From assembly GCA_963966185.1 (NCBI GenBank), contig CAWZYM010000283.1, forward strand, positions 895,001-959,000: 64,000 nt of DNA. The letters are read 5' to 3'. The notes under the pieces are model-generated. The model was not told the origin of the DNA and made no database searches. It saw only the letters and a program-made list of their open reading frames with translations. This DNA is from Rhabditoides inermis. Taxonomy: Eukaryota; Nematoda; Chromadorea; Rhabditida; Rhabditidae. Below are positions 59,566 to 64,000 of this stretch, one piece after another. Position 1 is the first letter of the stretch; the number at the start of each line of letters is the position of its first letter. The position numbers and the translations under genes were made by a program.

Positions 59566-59648
59566 GAGAGGGAGAGAGAGAGAGGGGAGAGAGGGGAGAG
59601 AGATGGGGAGAAATAGAGGAGGGGAGAGGGAGAGGAGAGGGAGGTGAG
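59448..59648. repeat. (GA)n/GAGAGAG-rich tract
   Basis: 200-bp purine tract with interspersed GGAG. The open frames in it are low-complexity artefacts. Confidence 0.9.
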
Positions 59649-59928
59649 AAAGGTTGTACAGTAGGGTTCATTTATTTACACGCTTTTTCAATTCAATTGT
59701 TTATCATTGCGTATTCAGGAAACATATGGGGACAAAATATGTGGCTGTAAAAAGTGGTGCAACGTATTCGTGATTAAAATCAAATCAAAGAATGGTAAAA
59801 CATATACAAATGCGTATGGAGCAATACAACAGACATATGTGTATGAAATGAATGTGCTATGTTGTATATACTGGTCAATACTAGGGAGCCCGTGCCCGTA
59901 TCGACCAGGAAGCGCGGATGCGAGATGG

Positions 59929-61248
59929 TTAAATCATGCATTTTCTAACCTCCTCTTTAAAAGAACCGTTGTCTCTGATAGCTATAATGTTAGATGGTAA
60001 GGAATTCCATATTCGAAACTTGCGGTGAATGAATGTCTGCGTTCTAACGGACGGATCAAAAGAGGGTACGATTCGGTGGCAGTGAGAGTGTCTCGATGAT
60101 GTGGAAATGATATTATAGATGGCAGATGAATCAAAGACGGTGCGACCGTGTACAATTTTATGTATGTAGGCAATATCATTGACTGCTCGTCGTGACGCGA
60201 GAGTTTCCAAGCCTAGCAGGTAGAGTCTAGCGGAGTATCTTAGATTGAAAATGCCATTTCTATGGCAGATTCGTCTGGTGAAATACCGTTGAACGCCCTC
60301 AATAAGATTCACTGAGCGCACATCGGAGGGATTCCAGAGCTCAGTACAGTACTCCAGCTTACAGCGGTAATATGTCACAAATGCTTTGCAAAGAACGGCT
60401 AAACTGCGGGTACGGTATGCTTGTAGGAAGTCATTGATTCCCCAAAGTGTGCGATCGACAATGCGTTTAATGTAGTCATCGAAAGAGAGGCGAGTAGAGA
60501 TATACACACCAAGATCTTTAACACACTCTGGGGATTCTAGACACACTGTGCCAAGGGAATATGTATAGAGCAGATTTCGTTTGCCCAAGTGAAGAACCTG
60601 TGTTTTGCTAGCAGATATGGTGAGACCCCACTCAATCGACCACTCAGAAACACAGTCGACTGCTTGCTGAAACATAGTGCGCGCGGTGAGATCGAGGGGA
60701 CAGACCGCGTAAGACACTTTTAAATCGTCAGCATACAATGCGCAGCGAACATAGTCAGGCAAACAGTCGACAATGTTGTTAATGAATACATTGAAAAGAA
60801 GAGGCCCGAGACAGCTCCCCTGTGGAACACCGCAATTCACAGTGCGTGGGGAGGAGAGACACTGACTGACAAGTACGCGCGTTGTTCTATCGCACAGAAA
60901 AGATTTGATCCACGCGAGTGCACTGCCGCGAACACCAAGTGAGTGGAGCTTCTTGAACAACATGGAATGATTTATGCACTCAAACGCCTTTTTGTAATCT
61001 ACACAGAAACCAAATTGGCGAGAGGTGAGAAGGCAGTGTTTTTCAAAGTGCTCTGTCAGCTGCGCCGCGCAAATCCTCTCCAGCAGTTTGGAAAGTGTGG
61101 CAGTGAGAGCAATGGGACGGTAGTTGACTACCTCACTTTGGGACCCACCCTTGTGGATGGGTCTCACATACCCTATCCTCCATGGATGGGTCTCACATAC
61201 CCTATCCTCCTTTACTAAAATGATCGATCTTTTGGCGGAGAAATGCAT
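59929..61248 (-). mobile_element. 5'-truncated non-LTR retrotransposon (CR1/Jockey-like) reverse transcriptase
   Basis: A single 439-residue frame. The RT region has NYRPIALTATLSKLLERICA, then QFGF joined directly to DYKKAFECINHS, then CGVPQGSCLGPLLFNVFINN, YADDLKVSYAV (the catalytic YADD), a thumb region and the C-terminal FRIWNSLPSNI typical of this group. Endonuclease and N-terminal RT are absent. About 30 residues normally found between QFGF and the motif-A Asp are missing in frame, probably by deletion. A ~28-bp direct duplication (GGGTCTCACATACCCTATCC at 61160 and 61187) lies near the 5' end. No poly-A or 3' repeat tail was seen. The enzyme is unlikely to be active. Confidence 0.88.
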
Positions 61249-61672
61249 TACTACGTTTCATGCGCAAAATAAATCAACTGTACGCGGACGGAATACAATC
61301 CGTCCACAATCCCGACTTCTAATCACAATTTTGCATCCAGGGTTTCCAGTGAACAAGAAGGCAAGTTTCTCACCACAAAAAATATGCTAATTGGAGTGAT
61401 GGAGTTGCTGTCTGTTCTGTGCCCCGCGGCATAGCCATACCATAGCGGGGGGCGGGAGAGCCACTCACTAGGTCACACTCACCTCAAACGTCGTATCATA
61501 GACTCTCTCACCGTTACTGTCTGTTTGCTCCTTTATAAAAGTTAATAACAATGATCTCTTACATGTATCATCTTGTCTAATCTTGCTTTATTTTATTTTT
61601 TCCACTTCTATCAATTCTCGTCCGACCGAATAAACGCATCTCTTACTTACAAAACATTCCGTTGTCTTGCAG

Positions 61673-61808
61673 ATCATGGACATCTCCACTCTCTGCTCTC
61701 CTTCCGAATCCCGTCCGGACAGGATCATCACAGAAGACGGAGACGTGTTCGTGTCGTTCGATCGGATGAGGGTGCACTCGGATCGGATAGAGCGAGCGTT
61801 CAGGAAGG
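61673..61808 (+). CDS. Orphan candidate exon, unknown
   Basis: 136-nt open block between a TTGCAG acceptor and a GTGAGA donor, containing an ATG at 61676: MDISTLCSPSESRPDRIITE then DGDVFVSFDRMRVHSDRIER. Composition looks coding. No partner exons were found: the DNA to its right is the inserted peroxidase duplication and to its left the LINE. It may be the stump of a gene broken by these events. Confidence 0.35.
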
Positions 61809-61923
61809 GTGAGACATTATTATGGTTCTAGTAACCCGTTTGGGAACGTCAAATTCCATCTCTGACTACTGAGAGATAGATAGAGAGAGAGAGGCGAAGC
61901 GAGATTGAGAGAAAGAGAGGGAC

Positions 61924-62721
61924 TAGGACATGTTTGCCAATTCACTTGTCAAAACAAATGAGTTTCATAAAATCTCATACTTTTCAAACGACACTTATGA
62001 CTATTTCGCACGTTGTCAAGAGTGGTATTTCACGAATGGAATGCTAAAACTCTGGGATAGATTCTCTACTTCACTCATCACTCATCACTCATCACTACTC
62101 ACTACTCACTACTCACTACTCACTACTCACTACTCACTACTCACTACTCACTACTCACTACTCACTACTCACTACTCACTACTCACTACTCACTACTCAC
62201 TACTCACTACTCACTACTCACTACTCACTACTCACTACTCACTACTCACTACTCACTACTCACTACTCACTACTCACTACTCACTACTCACTACTCACTA
62301 CTCACTACTCACTACTCACTACTCACTACTCACTACTCACTACTCACTACTCACCGTCCCTTCGCCGCCTGACAGCGCAGATTTTGATCCGTGTCCGGCA
62401 GCTCGCCTATGTTCCCGGCAGTCCGCATCAGACCTGAAGATATTAGATGACGTCACACGGGACTACCGAATCCGTGCTATTGGAACTCGCACATGAGCGT
62501 GAGTGTCATGGCGTGTTTGATTGAATATGTTCTGACGTCACACACAGTGAATATGCAATCAGAAGACGTACCATTGCTGAACGTGCGCATGCGTCTGCTT
62601 CTCTCCATGGTGCTGCCGTAGATGAAGGAGGCATCGAGGAAGGACGACGCAGAGTTGGCCTGCTCACGGGGGCCGAGGCTGGAAGGGAGAGATTGAGAAG
62701 TTGAGAGGTTGAGAGAGAGAA

Positions 62722-62761
<40 letters not shown>

Positions 62762-63628
62762 GCTCACCCGCAGTGCAGCCTGGGCGCAGTCAGCGAGCGC
62801 GAGTGCGGCAGGCAGTTGACTCGTCCGCTAAACAGGGACTACAGCATTCTGGCTTAGCTACAGTATCCAATACAATTAGCTACATTATCCGCTCTCGAAC
62901 GTGAGTTGAGCGGCGTTGAAAGTAAAGTGAGCTGCGGCCCTGCGGAGTATCGAAAAATTAGTTGACGTGAAAATACAGTAATGCTCACTGAATCTACTGT
63001 CTTTACCGGAAGGTGGGATTAGCGTTACACTAATTACAAGTACAGTAACCCACTCTCCATCTACAGTACCCCTTACCGGAATGTGGGATCGGCGGGCGGC
63101 ACCTCGATGGGATCGCATTCGGCGTGGAAGAAGCCGCGCCGGCAGCAGGGAAGGGCGCGCGGGATGCCTGTGTAATCAGTAGAGGTCAGACAGAATGATA
63201 TCAGAAGGCCTTCAAAAGGGTCTCACAAGTATAGTGGATTTTTGTATCATAAGCGCGCTGGATGCCTGTGTAATCAGTAGAGGTCAGACAGAATGATATC
63301 AGAAAGGATGCGCATTCTTTAAAATGGTCTCACATAAGCGCGGAGAATACCTGCAGTGGGTCATGAATGAAAGATCCTAGTACACTTATAACTCTATTAC
63401 TACCAAATCTGATGCGGAAGTATTGAACAGATTATGCAACGTATCATGGAAATATAATGATCGTGATTGCAGAGCAACTAGCGTACTAGTTTTCGCTACT
63501 AGTGAAAACTCCTCGGAATAGAAATTCAGATGAAAGAAAAAGTACCGTCAATGTAGGTCTGCGCTGGAACAATGTCGACCATATCGGAAGCGACGAGGTA
63601 CCAGAAGTGGCTGGAAGGGAGAAGAGTT

Positions 63629-63683
<55 letters not shown>

Positions 63684-63822
63684 CTCACGTGAACATGCTG
63701 GTGACGTCAGAGTGATAAGTGCCCGCCTGACTGAACATCGACAGTGACAGTCCTCTCGGAGAGGGCAAAGGGCGACCGTTTGAAGACTCGCGAATCAGGG
63801 TGATGCCTGTAGAGAGAGGGAG

Positions 63823-63859
<37 letters not shown>

Positions 63860-64000
63860 CCTCTCACCATCAGCGTACGCGGGCTTGAGCATTCGGGAGA
63901 ATGGTGCCCCGGTCTGTCCCCATTCAGGATTGTTCACGTTGTTGCACAGACCGGTGATCGAACTGAAATTTCAAAATTGTAATTGTTACCAGCATTTGTT
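61924..64000 (-). pseudogene. Truncated second copy of peroxidase domain 1
   Basis: Tandem paralogue of 47.89-49.87 kb, reading leftwards. Exons: CNNVNNPEWGQTGAPFSRML (about 63868-63965), NGRPLPSPRGLSLSMFS (63690-63806), WYLVASDMVDIVPAQTYI (63546-63612), IPRALPCCRRGFFHAECDPI (63080-63169), RVNCLPHSRSL (62767-62830), REQANSASSFLDASFIYGST (62574-62681) and TAGNIGELPDTDQNL (62352-62435). Exons present are open. The copy ends inside the next intron at ~61924, so the remaining exons are absent. It continues beyond the right edge. It also has Ser for the distal His. An expressed, truncated gene cannot be excluded. Confidence 0.75.
62074..62354 (-). repeat. (GTGAGTA)n array, paralogous longer copy
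   Basis: About 37 heptamers starting at the donor after the AAKGR exon, versus about 22 at 48044-48214. Preceded by a few TCATCAC variants. Confidence 0.92.

Noticed and set aside
61930..62496. 188-residue frame with a TTHYSLL repeat
   Set aside because: It is the antisense reading of the GTGAGTA intron array. The neighbouring exons read on the minus strand.

Overview
This is eukaryotic nuclear DNA, and the gene content points to a nematode of unknown genus. Genes are packed on both strands. Introns are mostly about 40-60 nt and end in TTTCAG-like acceptors. There are three seven-transmembrane chemoreceptors of the Str/Srh type (a nematode-specific superfamily), a cup-5-like TRPML channel, a C-type lectin with a vWA-like domain, and a cysteine-rich secreted protein resembling DUF19. 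All exon structures were spliced by hand from GT(GC)-AG signals and open frames, so individual boundaries may be off by a few bases.

Layout. 0.2-4.3 kb (+): 3' half of a TRPML channel, with a complete chemoreceptor nested on the opposite strand in its 1.8 kb intron (0.65-2.08 kb). 4.8-5.4 kb (+): C-terminal remnant of another GPCR. 5.75-10.6 kb (-): secreted C-type lectin/vWA-like protein. 11.2-13.6 kb (+): a chimeric B-box/coiled-coil gene whose 3' half is a recent inverted copy of part of the gene at 33.9-37.2 kb; its 5' half carries an in-frame stop and a phase break. 14.3-20.4 kb: a young LTR retrotransposon with two 509-bp LTRs, a gag-like ORF with zinc knuckles and no recognisable pol. 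21.3-26.1 kb (+): second chemoreceptor. 26.2-31.4 kb: gene-free, repeat-rich DNA with a tRNA-like/inverted-repeat element, a ~520-bp tandem duplication, GC-rich hairpins and an ATTAATCA array. 31.8-33.1 kb (-): small type I membrane protein. 33.9-37.2 kb (-): repeat protein built on a D-x-[IV]-[ST]-F-P-x-x-x-F motif. 38.0-51.8 kb (-): a ~1,530-residue, ~50-exon tandem haem peroxidase with a C-terminal VWC-like module. 53-54.9 kb: a minisatellite, a decayed inverted peroxidase copy and a decayed promoter-like copy. 55.2-56.9 kb (+): third chemoreceptor. 57.2-59.1 kb (-): secreted Cys-rich protein. 59.9-61.2 kb (-): 5'-truncated LINE. 61.9 kb to the right edge (-): second, truncated copy of peroxidase domain 1.

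Most notable points. (1) The first peroxidase domain has lost both the distal and the proximal haem histidines, while the second keeps both. (2) One peroxidase intron is largely a tandem array of GTGAGTA, the 5' splice-donor consensus, starting exactly at the real donor; the paralogous copy has a longer array. A chemoreceptor intron carries the mirror case, a tandem repeat resembling its own 3' splice acceptor. (3) The chimeric B-box gene. (4) A gag-only LTR element with identical LTRs. (5) Many short introns are filled with self-complementary words (TACTGTA/TACAGTA or ATCGAT).
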